From Dicyema japonicum (taxonomy: Eukaryota; Dicyemida; Rhombozoa; Dicyemidae), in the NCBI GenBank assembly GCA_011109175.1, contig RDEW01000012.1:527693-591692 (forward strand): DNA of 64,000 nucleotides, written 5' to 3'. This document shows, in pieces, positions 47,030 through 58,110 of the stretch. The notes under the pieces were generated by a model. The model searched no databases. It was not told where the DNA came from and was given only the letters and a program-made list of their open reading frames with translations. Within the stretch, counting starts at the first letter, position 1, and the number at the start of each line of letters is the position of its first letter. Position numbers and translations under genes: made by a program.

Positions 47030-47410
47030 AGTCGAGGAAGAATCCTATTAGTTATAGGCCAAATAAGCCTTATATGTCTACATCAAAGATTATGGAACGG
47101 ATTGTATTCAAAAGATTGAATCGGTAATATAGAAGAGAGTAACTTTCTACGACCTTACCAATGGGGTTTCCGTCCGGGAAGATCGTGCGGAAATTGTATT
47201 CACTCACTAAACTACGAAATTACAAATACATTTGAGAAGAAAAGCCAGTTGAGCCTTATTTGCCTTGACATATCAAAGGCGTTCAACAGTGTATGGTACA
47301 AAGCCTTATTTTGTCAACTTGTACGATCTAAGATATCTAAACAAATGTTCCTATGGTTGAAGGACTATTTGACTGGGAGGATATCTCACGTGGTAGTTTA
47401 TTAAAAACGA
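47030..47410 (+). mobile_element. Jockey-like reverse-transcriptase fragment
   Basis: The plus strand encodes HGKSRKNPISYRPNK, STSKIMERIVFKRLN, LRPYQWGFRPGRSCGNCIHS, LSLICLDISKAFNSVWYKAL and FLWLKDYLTGR. These are fingers-to-palm blocks of a LINE reverse transcriptase in the opposite orientation to the adjoining R2-like fragment. About 125 residues survive, with one stop. The family is the one running off the window end at 64 kb (compare PISQIRSISKIMEK). Confidence 0.65.
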
Positions 47411-47611
47411 AGAGACAGCCACTCAACCTTCCTACCAATTAACCACTGGTTAGGGACACCCAATAATTTAAAAATATAATTCCTAGATAATTTCCCAGAT
47501 AAATCCCCACTGATTTTGAAAACAATCTCCGCGCCACAGACTACCCCCGAAAGAGTTAAACACATTGATACAAAAAGAATAAAGTAAGTATATCACAAAA
47601 TGTTACAAAAT

Positions 47612-48303
47612 CTAATTTAATCTCGAATTCCTCAAGATAGCCCGGAGTCGTCCTTGAAGAATCGAAATGTCCTCATTTGAGGGAACGACATATCCCCTTC
47701 TGGCCCTCTTTATTTTTCCAATATGACGTCTTCTCAGCCCAATCGACGAACGGATAGTTCTCATCATAGTGGCAATACGGTACTCGTATTCCAACCTATC
47801 ATTTCTCGACATACTGATTATCTTCTGGTCATAAATCCCCTTCAAATCAGGAACGTAGCGTTTTTGGACGACATCTCCCCCATGCATGTGCTCATAGTAG
47901 TCCGACAGCATCCCAGTCCATCCACAAGGATACTCTGGGCAGCTAACACATAAGCTGTCCAGCTCCGTCTTGATTTTCTGGTCAGGCTCGAAGTATCCGA
48001 TCACTCTGCAGAAAGGACAGCTCAGGCATTGGGAGTTATTAGACATAATCCAGTTATAAATGCAACTTTTACAGCACACGTGGTTGTTCTGACATTTTAC
48101 AGGATCGCGGAGAACAAGAAAACTAAATATTAGCATATATGATATGAATTTAGAGTGTTAACAACAGACCAACCATATAAAACAGTTGTATCTGTCAAAA
48201 TTAGAGGGAGATATCGACGGGGTAAAAAAATCCCATTGTAGCCACCCGATAGCACTTCAATGTGTCTCTGATTCTGATAATTAACGCTTTCTGAAATGTC
48301 CAT
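47612..48303 (-). CDS. RING-type zinc finger protein, NRDP1/TRAF-like
   Basis: The main exon (47612 to about 48136) encodes the back of a RING finger, PVKCQNNHVCCKSCIYNW then CPFCR, followed by a second zinc-finger-like segment (CPEYPCGWTG, YEHMHG), as in RNF41/NRDP1 and TRAF-type E3 ligases. A basic C-terminus follows (IGLRRRHIGKIKRARRGYVV). The first cysteine pair expected before LRDPVKC is not in this frame and should lie in an upstream exon. An ATG at 48303 opens a plausible first exon (MDISESVNYQNQRH) joined by at least one short intron, but I could not place the boundary. The inferred role is ubiquitin ligase or adaptor; ligase activity cannot be judged without the first zinc site. Confidence 0.55.
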
Positions 48304-49111
48304 AAAAGAAGAAACACAAAAATCAATTATTTAAATACTTCAGATTTTAAATTAATTTTATATTAAATAATTTGTAATTTTTTTCCATTTTTTTTAAAAT
48401 TACAAAAATGAATTTTCCTCATTTTTGTAAATTAATAGCAGAAGAAATATCATTAACATCAATTTCAAGAAAGACACATTTAATATCAGAAGAAACATCT
48501 ATAACCTCAATTTGAGGAAGGACAGAATTAATAGCAGAATAAGTACCACATTGATTGAAAACGTAGTACAGTTTTGGGGAAACTTAAATTGGGGGGAAAT
48601 CCTCGATTATGGGAGATTTAATCATTTTAATAGAAAGTTTAGAAGAGGTATGAGCAGGAAGTTAAAACAAAATGAAAAAATTAGAAAATGTAAGGAAATA
48701 CAGTCAGATTGGCTCGTATTAATAAAGAAATGATGGAAAAGAAGAAAAATAACATTACTGATAGATTATGTAATTTGTCTACTTGTATGCAGCATTCAAA
48801 CATCGACATAATATTCCGAAAATACGACTTCTTTAATACAAAAATGTCATCAAGGGATAAATGTTTCAAAATCATTTATTGTATAAAAAATTATAAAAAT
48901 CTTTTAGCTCAAATAGATGAAGCTATAAAGGAATCACAAAATGGCCTGGAAAGAGATAAATAAATCAGAATACGGATTTGGAACACAACCTTCAGATTCG
49001 ATCAACTTACGTTGAGCCAGAAGACCCATTTAAAGTAGATATTTTTACATTAACTATGGAAAAAAGAACAAAAAGCATGAAAATGACAGATTTACTTATC
49101 AAAATAAAAAT
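48304..49111. other. AT-rich stretch with an unassigned plus-strand frame
   Basis: A plus-strand frame ending at 48963 encodes a helical stretch (NITDRLCNLSTCMQHSNI, LLAQIDEAIKES) that could be the last exon of a small gene. Upstream frames (48512-48733) do not splice cleanly to it. A TA-CAGTCAGATTGG sequence at 48699-48714 resembles a pogo-like end. Confidence 0.25.
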
Positions 49112-49790
49112 CTAATAATAATTATTTTTATTATAAAAGTAATTTTTCACATTTTTATTAGGCTTTTTACAAAAATCCTCATTTTTGGAGAAAACCTCAA
49201 AATTGAGGAATTTTTTGCCCATTTCGGCGTTGGGCTGTAGAATATTTTGATTGATTATTTGGTCGGTCAATTGCCGACTCTTTAAACTGACCATGCAAAC
49301 CTCAATACTCTCCACAAAAAAACAACGATTAGACATCACAGATTCCTCTCAAAGCCATAAATCCTATTGTACACTTCTCCCTTCAGTATTATATACGACT
49401 CTTCAAATTCACCGTGGCAAACGTCAACCCTATTGCATTGTTTCTAAACCTCGTTTTTGTATCGCCGCTGTCATTAGTGAATACATGACTACGGACTTAA
49501 CGTAGCTATAGATAATTTGGCTTTTTATTTTTGTTAAATCTACATGTCCCTCGCACATACTCAAATTGCTACGTTTGTTATTTATCAAATCAAGTAGTCT
49601 GAAACACATTGAAGACATATTTTTCCATAAATCCGGTATTCGTAGTTTAATAACATTCGACGCAAATATCTTTAAAATGTTATCGCATATGCCACCAAAT
49701 GCAACCGATTCAAGTTTTACTGAAAATTTTGTTTTTCTAATAGAAATAAGAATTGGTCGATCTCGTCAATTCTTTAGTTTTTAATAATTT
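49112..49790 (-). CDS. Unresolved spliced gene candidate
   Basis: Several minus-strand pieces look coding: VKLESVAFGGICDNILKIF and IKLRIPDLWKNMSSMCF (49780-49600), NRVDVCHGEFEESYIILKG leading into EVYNRIYGFERN (49440-49350), and ESIEVCMVSLKSRQLTDQII leading into a lysine-rich tail with stop at 49112. GT..AG segments of about 25 nt occur between them, but I could not make one fully consistent frame. It may be a host gene with misplaced introns or a decayed one. Function unknown. Confidence 0.25.
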
Positions 49791-51010
49791 GGAAAATTCG
49801 TTAGTTTTTAGTTTCACCCGCCTTTATTCTACACAAGGAAGTACAAAATTTTCGTCAATAAGGCATTGGAAGTAATTTCTGTCCTATATGAGTGAATTAT
49901 CCTCTTGGGAGAAGAGTTTTGCCTTAGGTTTTTAATTTAATGTCTTTTCCTAGTGAATGAGGATGCTTGCGTGTTTTATTAAGCGTGATGGAATAATCAC
50001 TTAGAGAAGAGGAACAGACAAACAAAACAGAAACGTCAATCAAATAGCCACGAAGCACCACATAGCGCCATAGCGCCATGCGGCTCATTGAAAACATAAG
50101 GATCGATTGGATTTTTGGAATTTAAATAAAACCAAAAAATATCTTTATATTCTCTTACTCTTTTAAATTTAACTCCAGAACCACAAGAAATAAAAAGAGT
50201 TACTCTCTAAATTAAGTGACCCTAGTGTCAATACCAAGCTTCTCTTGTGGTTAGTTAAAGAATCATGGGTAATTACAAGGTTTCTTATTTATTCATTAAC
50301 CCCATGCTTACATTATTTGATAAGCTCTGCACAACAGTCACAACTAATTAATCAAAGGAAGCTACCCAAGAGACAACGTCTGCTTGTCCCGACAAAATCT
50401 ATTCTCCAATAGTCCATTACAAACTTCCGATTCAGAAGAGAGGTGGAGAAGTAGATCCACCCTCTTTCATTTTCATCACATGTCCTACTTAGGCAGAAAA
50501 GTTTTTATAATTAATTTCTTACTTCTCTTTCCTCTCCCACCTCTCTGTCTTTCATTGCATCGTAATTATAATGCTTTGGTTCTTATCGCCATTTTCCGAT
50601 TTCTTTGAATTCAACTATTCTGTGTTTATGACACTTTCCGGAAAAAGGACTGCCAGAACTTCAAATATAGAATCTTTGGGTATTTGAATAGTATCAGTAG
50701 CTCGGGGTACTGGATAATGGTAAGAGGACATGAACTAGTACTAAAAAAGCCAATGAGGTTACATTGAGACCCAGATCGGATGATAGGAGTGACTTTTAAT
50801 ATTTGAAAAAATATTTATAGCATTACTTCATTCGGAGACTTAATTATCTTACCTCAATTGGATCCCAAAAATATTTTTCACACCTCAATAAATTTTCGAC
50901 TTCTCTAACTCAAGGACCGATCTTTCATTTTATACAGCTTGGTATCCTTCGGAGCAACTGAAAAGAGGGGATGTGTAACTGAAAAGAGAAAAAAAACTCT
51001 TCAATTGGAT
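49791..51010. other. No gene recognised
   Basis: AT-rich with short frames only. A compact repeat of ATAGCGCCATAGCGCCATG occurs near 50065. Confidence 0.35.
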
Positions 51011-51020
51011 TAAGTTGAGC

Positions 51021-51590
51021 TCAAATAGAGAAATTTTTCTCTCTTATGTTTCTAATACATTTTTTTGGAGTGACTCCTTGTATAGATCTTCCAAATTTGG
51101 ATCTCATCGAACAATTGACTCCCATTTCGTCTATAAAAATAATCCGTTGATTATCAATTTCAATTATTTTTCTGGCATATCTATATTCCACATCTATTGT
51201 AGAATTTCTCGCCATAGGTACAAATTGAATCTTTATAAAACTATATCCAAATGTCTCCAGCGTCCTATTTATTGTCGATATTTTTGCTTTGCACATCAAA
51301 TAAAGAATTTTGTAATTTCTTCAGCGTAAATGAAGCATCTTCTTTAATTCTTCTAGTCAAAAATAAGATGTCCGATGAATTAAGTTTTTTTCATCCACAA
51401 TTATTTCTTGTTGAAGCAAAACTTCCTGTATTTTTGTATTTTTTGACGATAGAAACAACTGTCTGGTAGTTAATACAGATGTCTTCGCTTATTTTTGAAT
51501 AAGCCAACACTGCTTCATATTTATTTATAATAAGTTTTCGGTTATCCTCGGATACATTAGTATTTTTGTTTTTGTAACTATTCATTTAAT
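51021..51590 (-). mobile_element. Tc1/mariner (IS630-type) transposase remnant
   Basis: Minus-strand frames give an N-terminal helix-turn-helix region (NVSEDNRKLIINKYE, ISEDICINYQTVVSIVKKY) and the catalytic segment IIFIDEMGVNCSMRSKFGRS followed by NIREKNFSI, typical of Tc1-like DDE transposases (first two acidic positions). The central part is short and out of frame, and the C-terminal acidic residue region is absent. No terminal repeats were identified. Confidence 0.6.
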
Positions 51591-51915
51591 TCATTTTTTG
51601 CTAAAATTTGTTTTCATAGGGACTTAATAATCCAATAAATATAAATAATGATTCAATAAATATTTGACAAAATTATTAAATTTTATGACAAAGTTATTTT
51701 TTTGAAATCAATTAGGTGATCTTGACAATCCTGAAGAGCTTTCTCAACTTCTCCCGATACTAGACTTTCAAATTATTTGCCAGTTTTTTATTTTTATGAC
51801 AAAGTTATTAAATAAATAGGAAAACTCTGTAAATAAAGAATATAGTTTTTATATAAACAATTTTAATTATAAAATTAATAATAATAATTTTAAAAATTAA
51901 AAAATTTGAACTTTG

Positions 51916-54900
51916 ATGGATGTTGACTATTTTGCCTCTGGTCGTGTTTATTATTATTACATTTAAGGAGTCGATTTTTCTGATAATAAGGAGGATTACG
52001 ATGAAATAACATCAGAAATATGGCAAGAAGCTTGCTGGATTGTTATCAGCGCCTATTTTGAGGAGAAAGGACTCGTTCGCCAGCAGCTCGACTCCTTCGA
52101 CGAGTTTATCCAAATGTCTGTCCAACGAATCGTTGAGGAAACCCCACCAATTGAATTAAAAGCAGAATCAAAGCATAATCCCGATCAGGATGAGACCCAA
52201 GTACTTATAATGGCTAACTAAGATAAAATACGTGATAAGATTCGGCCAAATTTACCTTTCCCGGCCAACCCATTGGGAAAAGGAGGGCAACGCAGTCCAA
52301 ATGTTGCCAAACGAGGCCCGACTTCGTAATCTGACATATTCTGCCCCCATTTACGTAGACATCACCAAAACGTGCTTTCAGGACGACGTGGAGATCAGTA
52401 GTAATACCCACACCAAAGTCTTCATCGGGAGGGTCCCCATAATGCTCCGAAGTGCTTATTGTCTGCTCAACAACCTTTCAGCACGTGACTTGATTGAGCT
52501 GAAGGAGTGTCCCCTGGACCCTGGGGGCTACTTTATCGTGAATGGTTCTGAGAAGGTGATCATTGCCCAGGAAAAGATGGCCTCCAATAACGGTGAGGGT
52601 TCTTTTTTACCAAAGTTTACGTTTTCCAGCAGAAGGATTCTAAGTACAGCTACAAGGCTGAGGTACGGTGTGCCATGGAGAACTCGAGTCGCCCTACGTC
52701 GACTCTGTGGGTTAATATGCTGGCACGTGGAGGACAGGGGACCAAGAAGAGTGTTATAGGACAGAGGATAGTGGCCACGTTACCATATATTAAACAGGAG
52801 ATCCCAATCATGGTGGTCTTCCGTGCTCTGGGATTTGTTTCAGATCGTGACATCCTCGAACACATCATCTATGACTTTGACGATCCCGAAATGATGGAGA
52901 TGGTAATTCCATGATTTATCGCAGCTCAAACCTTCCCTGGACGAAGCATTCGTCATACAACATCAAAGTGTTGCTCTTAACTTTATTGGAACACGTGGGG
53001 CCCACCCAGGGGTCACTAAGGAGAAGAGGATCAAATACGCACGTGAGATATTACAGAAAGAAGTGCTTCCACACGCGGGGATCTCTGATTTTTGTGAGAC
53101 AAAGAAGGCTTACTTTTTGGGGTTTTTTGATTCCATGATTTTAGATATATCGTCCATCGACTGTTGATGTGTGCTCTTGGGAGAAGACTGTGTGATGACA
53201 GGGACCACATGGCTTTCAAGAGACTGGACATGGCCGGTCCCCTTTTGGCTTTTCTGTTCCGTGGACTATTCCGTAATCTTGTCAAAGAGGTGAGAATGTA
53301 CGCCCAGAAGATCATTGATGGTGGAAAGGACTTCAACGTGGAGCTGTCTGTCAGAACACGTGTCATCACAGACGGACTACGATATTCTCTGGCCACAGGC
53401 AATTGGGGGGACCAGAAGAAAGCCCATATGTCCAGAGCGGGGGTATCGCAGGTCATTTAGCATGTATAATATCCTTAGGTTTTGAACAGACTTACTTACG
53501 TCTCGACCCTCTCACATTTGCGACGACTGAATTCACCTATTGGGAGGGATGGCAAACTGGCACGGCCACGACAACTCCATAACACGCAGTGGGGGTATCT
53601 CTGTCCCGCAGAGACTCCAGAAGGGACCGCCGTTGGTTTGGTGAAGAACCTGGCTCTTATGGCTTACATTTCTGTGGGATCCCAACCGTATCCCATACTA
53701 GAGTTCCTGGAGGAGTGGGGGATGGAGAACTTGGAGGAAGTGTCCTCACCGACTATTGTGGGGAGGTTGATAGTGTTTTGTATGCAGTACTACTAAAATA
53801 TTTGTAAATGGATGTTGGGTGGGTATTCACCGTGATCCTGAACAGTTGATGGTGATTTTGCGGAAACTTAGGAGACAGACTGGGGACGTGGTTGTCTCTG
53901 AGGTAGGATTTTCTTAATCCCAGGTTTCTATACTACGGGACATCGAGGACCGGGAGATCAAGATTTTTTGTGACGCTGGGAGAGCCTGCCGTCCACTCCT
54001 GATTGTAGAGAATCAAAAGCTGCTGTTGAAAATGCGTCACGTGGAAGGACTGAAGCGTCAGTATGATCCCATCGGGTAGTTATTTAATGTGACTTAGATG
54101 GCGGGATTTGGTTTCCGAGGGAGTGGTGGAGTACATAGACTCGATTGAGGAACAGATGACCATGATAGCCATGCATCCTGACGATCTATCTGAAGTAAGT
54201 TCTTACTGTTCGACCTATACTCATTGTGAGATTCACCCTTCTATGATCTTGGGTGTCTGTGCTTCCTTGATTCCTTTCCCTGATCACAATCAGTCCCCAC
54301 GGAACACCTATCAAGCTGCTATGGGAAAACAGGCCATGGGAGTTTATGTCACCAACTTTCACGTGCGTATGGACTCGTTGTCCTTCTGTCTTTACTATCC
54401 ACAGAAACCGCTCACTACGACGAGAGCCATGGAATTCCTTAAATTCCGTGAACTTCCATCTGGTAAGCTCTTGATTTATGTTAGGGATCAACACCATCGT
54501 GGCTATAGCCGCTTATACGGGATATAATCAAGAAGACTCCATTATTATGAACCAGTCAGCCGTGGATAGGGGGCTATTCAGGTTTTTCCATACTTTTTAT
54601 TCCAGAGCTGTGTTTTATCGTTGCTACAGAGATCAAGAAACTAAGAAACCACCGTATGAGGAAGACTTTTTCGAGAAGCCTAACAGAAAGGAAGTGGTTG
54701 GGATGAGACATGCCTTGTATGATAAACTTGACGAGGATGGAGTCATTGCTCCTGGAACACGTGTCTCTGGTGATGACGTCATCATTGGGAAGACATGTAT
54801 GCTCAATGAGAGTGAGGACGAGAAGGAAGGGGAAGTAAAGAAGTATACAAAGCGAGATGTGTCTACGTTTTTACGGAAAACGGAGAACGGGATTGTTGAC

Positions 54901-55820
54901 CAGGTAATACCAGTCTCTTAGTGGAGGTGATGATGACTGTGAGTCAGGAAGGCTACAAGTTCTGTAAAGTGAGGGTGAGGACCTGCAAGATTCCCCAGAT
55001 TGGTGACAAGTTTGCTTCTCGTCACGGTCAGAAAGGGACTTGCGGAATTCTGTACCGACAGGAGGTTTTTGTGATTCCCAATTAAAGGATCTTCCGTTTA
55101 CCGGGGAAGGAATAACTCCGGACCTGATAATAAATCCCCACGCTATTCCCAGTCGAATGACCATTGGGCACCTGATTGAGTGTCTCTTGGGGAAGTTATC
55201 TGCATGTAAGGGTGAGATTGGGGATGCCACCCCTTTCAACGACACAATCAACGTGCAGAAGATATCAAACATGCTAAAGGACTATGGGTACCATTTGCGA
55301 GGGAATGAGGTATTGGTCATGTGACGGGTAGGTTATGTACTGTGGGTTCACTGGAAGGAAGATTAACACTCAGATTTTCATAGGTCCTACCTATTATCAG
55401 AGGTTGAAACATATGGTGGACGATAAAATTCATGCCAGAGCACGTGGGCCTGTTCAAATATTGACTAGACAACCATTGGAGGGGCGATCACGGTGATTGG
55501 TGATGGTTATTAAAGTGACGGTGGTCTTCGGTTTGGGGAGATGGAGAGGGACTGTCAGATCTCCCACGGAGCCTCCCAGTTTTTGCGGGAACGTCTGTTT
55601 GAAGTTTCTGATCCATATTATGTGGTTGTGTGTAACCACTGTGGGTTCATCGCCATATTCTCAAAGTCAAAGAAGTCTTTAGAGTGCAAGGCCTGCAAGA
55701 ATAAGACACAGGTGATGTGATTTGCTATGTTAGATGTCCCTTGTTGGGATTCCATATGCCTGTAAGCTGTTGTTTCAGGAGTTGATGTCGATGTCTATTG
55801 CCCCCAGGATGTTTGTATAA
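51916..55820 (+). CDS. POLR2B: DNA-directed RNA polymerase II subunit RPB2
   Basis: Seventeen exons with 16 introns of 21-27 nt splice to exactly 1179 codons (1178 aa; human 1174). Introns: 51941-51967, 52201-52222, 52593-52615, 52903-52924, 53122-53144, 53452-53478, 53766-53787, 53903-53923, 54076-54097, 54463-54484, 54582-54605, 54904-54926, 55065-55087, 55310-55331, 55493-55515, 55712-55733. The protein is co-linear with RPB2: [98 protein letters not shown] (residues 792-798), [12 protein letters not shown] (937-948), [10 protein letters not shown], and a C-terminal zinc site CNHC...CKAC. It forms one side of the polymerase II active centre. RPB2-specific wording rules out RPA2 and RPC2. 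No frame errors were found, so it is a good reference for intron calls. The first exon is short (25 nt); its ATG was chosen because it splices in phase. Confidence 0.97.
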
Positions 55821-57530
55821 TTTATCTTTTTAATGAGATTGTGTTATTTTGTTTTAGTGAATGATAGTTTTTTGAGATACTCTAATGTTATGTAGTGCTT
55901 GGAGTTGGAGCCAATTATATTGTTTTTTATAACAACGTGGGTTCTCATATGACCATCATGTGAATCATTGTTATGAGTTTAGTATTTGGTGACTAAATCT
56001 CGTGTAGATAGTAAAAACTGGATATTCCCTGTCATACGTAGTTGTATAAGTAGTAATATGCCTACAGATAATCACTCCTCCAATACGTACTCTTGCTTCA
56101 TCATTAGGGCGATTTTTTGACTTTATATATGCGAAATTTTTACCTTTCTTGATTTTATTTTTTAATATACAAAAAACTAATAAAAATCTTTGTTAAAATG
56201 CAGAATAATGTAATTTAAAACGTTTTTGGGTTTAACATTTTGGTTTTTGTTTAACAGCGTCTTTTGTGAAAAGGGCTTCTTCTGCCTTCTTTATCAATTC
56301 ACATATACCACCATATTGGCATAATATTGCTGATGTACGTAGTTTGTATGACAAACCGCTACATCTTTAGACTAAATCCCTTCTAAATCAAATTTCACTT
56401 GAATTACGAGGAGATTAACACAATTTGATTGATTCTAAAAGAATAATGTTTTCAAGCGATACGAAAAAATGTTGAGAAACACTGGTCTAGATGACCCAGC
56501 GCTACCTCAAGTAGACACCGGAGTGTTTCTAAGTCGTTCGAGACAAAATCCAGGTCGTCAGTGTACACTCTTTGGATTAATTTGATTAACCTATACATAC
56601 CGGTAGAAGGATCCTACCCAAACCTATCCAGCCTCTTAGCACCAAAGAACGTTCTAGTACCTAAATGCACCCCGTTTGGCTTGCTTAACAGTCCTCTGAC
56701 AGCCGAGGCGAACTCATTGCAAATGGTCTCATTGATATGATTGTCCTGAATGAACCTAAATTACACACAAAAACCCCATTAAGGAGCACTGATAGCTGCA
56801 CTTCTTTCGATTTAACCTTATGTTCACCCTTTTTAGCATGTCTTGCTACATTGTGGTTCTTCTAGCGATCATAATCCCATCCTTCTTGTGTTAAGAGGAT
56901 TTCGGAAACGCCGGATTCGTTGACATGGAATTGGTCAAAGGACTCTCATCACAGTTTGGCCATTCAAAAGGCTGACAACATATTTATTCCTCTCTCATCA
57001 TACACAAATTATATATCATCAATTCCCCGACACTTACACTCATAAAATGAAGAATCCTTCTTTTGTGTCTGTATACGATTTTTTAGGAGTACATCTTTTA
57101 TATAGTAGATCTGAATGGTTTCTTACCTCCTTGCAGACACGTAAGAAGACCAGCCCATTTCTTAACGTCACCGACTCTGAAAGGAGACGAGGGATAAATA
57201 TGGTGTCTGATTGCATATGCCGCATAATTTCATACGCTCGACCCTCGAAGATGAAAGAGCGGAAAAACATGCATAATCGATTGTCGGCACAATAACTTGA
57301 AGATATAATTTGCTTATATAAACTGTAGGTGGAAAAGGAATTTTCTTTATGATAGTTTTTGGGACTTTCGAAGCTCTTTAACAAACATTTCCTCTGTGTG
57401 ATTAGAGAACGTCATTAAACCTGGTTGAAATGTTACTGGAAGAGTTATCCACCCCCTGGGAGAGTCATTATTATCATGGCACTTTCACGAAAGCCATAAT
57501 GTTTATAGCCCGCATGTGCAACACTCAAAG
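55821..57530. other. No host gene recognised; possible transposon remnants
   Basis: GTTGAGAAACACTGG at 56471-56485 resembles the hAT-type end at 9182-9196. A minus-strand stretch at about 56900-56480 reads GLLSKPNGVHLGTRTFFGAK and later VYTDDLDFVSNDLETL, possibly a diverged reverse transcriptase. A minus-strand frame of 114 codons (57040-57384) is unassigned. Confidence 0.3.
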
Positions 57531-57539
57531 AAACAATAT

Positions 57540-58005
57540 TTATAGTTAGTCTTTTCCATCTTCCTCTGTCGAATGCGAGTGATCTTCAATTCGTCCAGGT
57601 CGTCCCCCGTCTTTAGATTTTTTCTCACACGATTTAGGTCTTTGTTTAAGGCAGTCGGAAGTGTCGATCTAGGTCGTCAGCGGAAGGGTTTTTCGCAACT
57701 GTCAAAGTAATCTTCCATCGCTTTGTTAGCGGGTGCGTCCAAGTTCATTCTTAGTATATGTCCAAATAGCCTTCACCGGGCATCTATCACATCCTTGCTG
57801 ATGTATGAACACATACACTTGTTGTAGATACCAGTGGTTGATATTCTACGCGGCCACTCCATTCCGAGTAAGCTTCTTAGTTGCCTTCTATACGAATCCA
57901 GTTTCAATAGTTCGTTGAAGGAGCTTCCCCATGTGCCAGCGTTGTATAGTGGTTTCACAAACGCGTTGTAAAGCCTGCATCTGATGTCAATTCCACAATC
58001 CAAAT
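57540..58005 (-). mobile_element. LINE 3' end remnant (RWRLFGH family)
   Basis: Minus-strand coding from 58003: RCRLYNAFVKPLYNAGTWGS, then across a frame change ARWRLFGHILRMNLDAPANK, followed by RPRSTLPTALNKDLNR. It matches the C-terminal ORF at 22.9-23.35 kb block for block. 5'-truncated. Confidence 0.7.
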
Positions 58006-58110
58006 TTATAATAAATCTATATAATTAATAAATTGGCAAGAAATCGATGATAGCATATTGTATTGATATAAATTTTTAATAATATTAAGAATTACTATTA
58101 AATAAATTAT

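Noticed and set aside
53031-53456. Minus-strand 141-codon frame inside POLR2B, and similar antisense frames over SYF1
   Set aside because: They are shadows of the coding strand with no family match.
54904-54921. An 18-nt intron in POLR2B ending at the first TAG
   Set aside because: It breaks the frame. Extending to 54926 (23 nt) restores VDQ-VMMT as in other RPB2 proteins.
52232-55324. Seven separate plus-strand proteins in the polymerase region
   Set aside because: All are exons of one POLR2B gene. Splicing 16 short introns gives a single co-linear protein.
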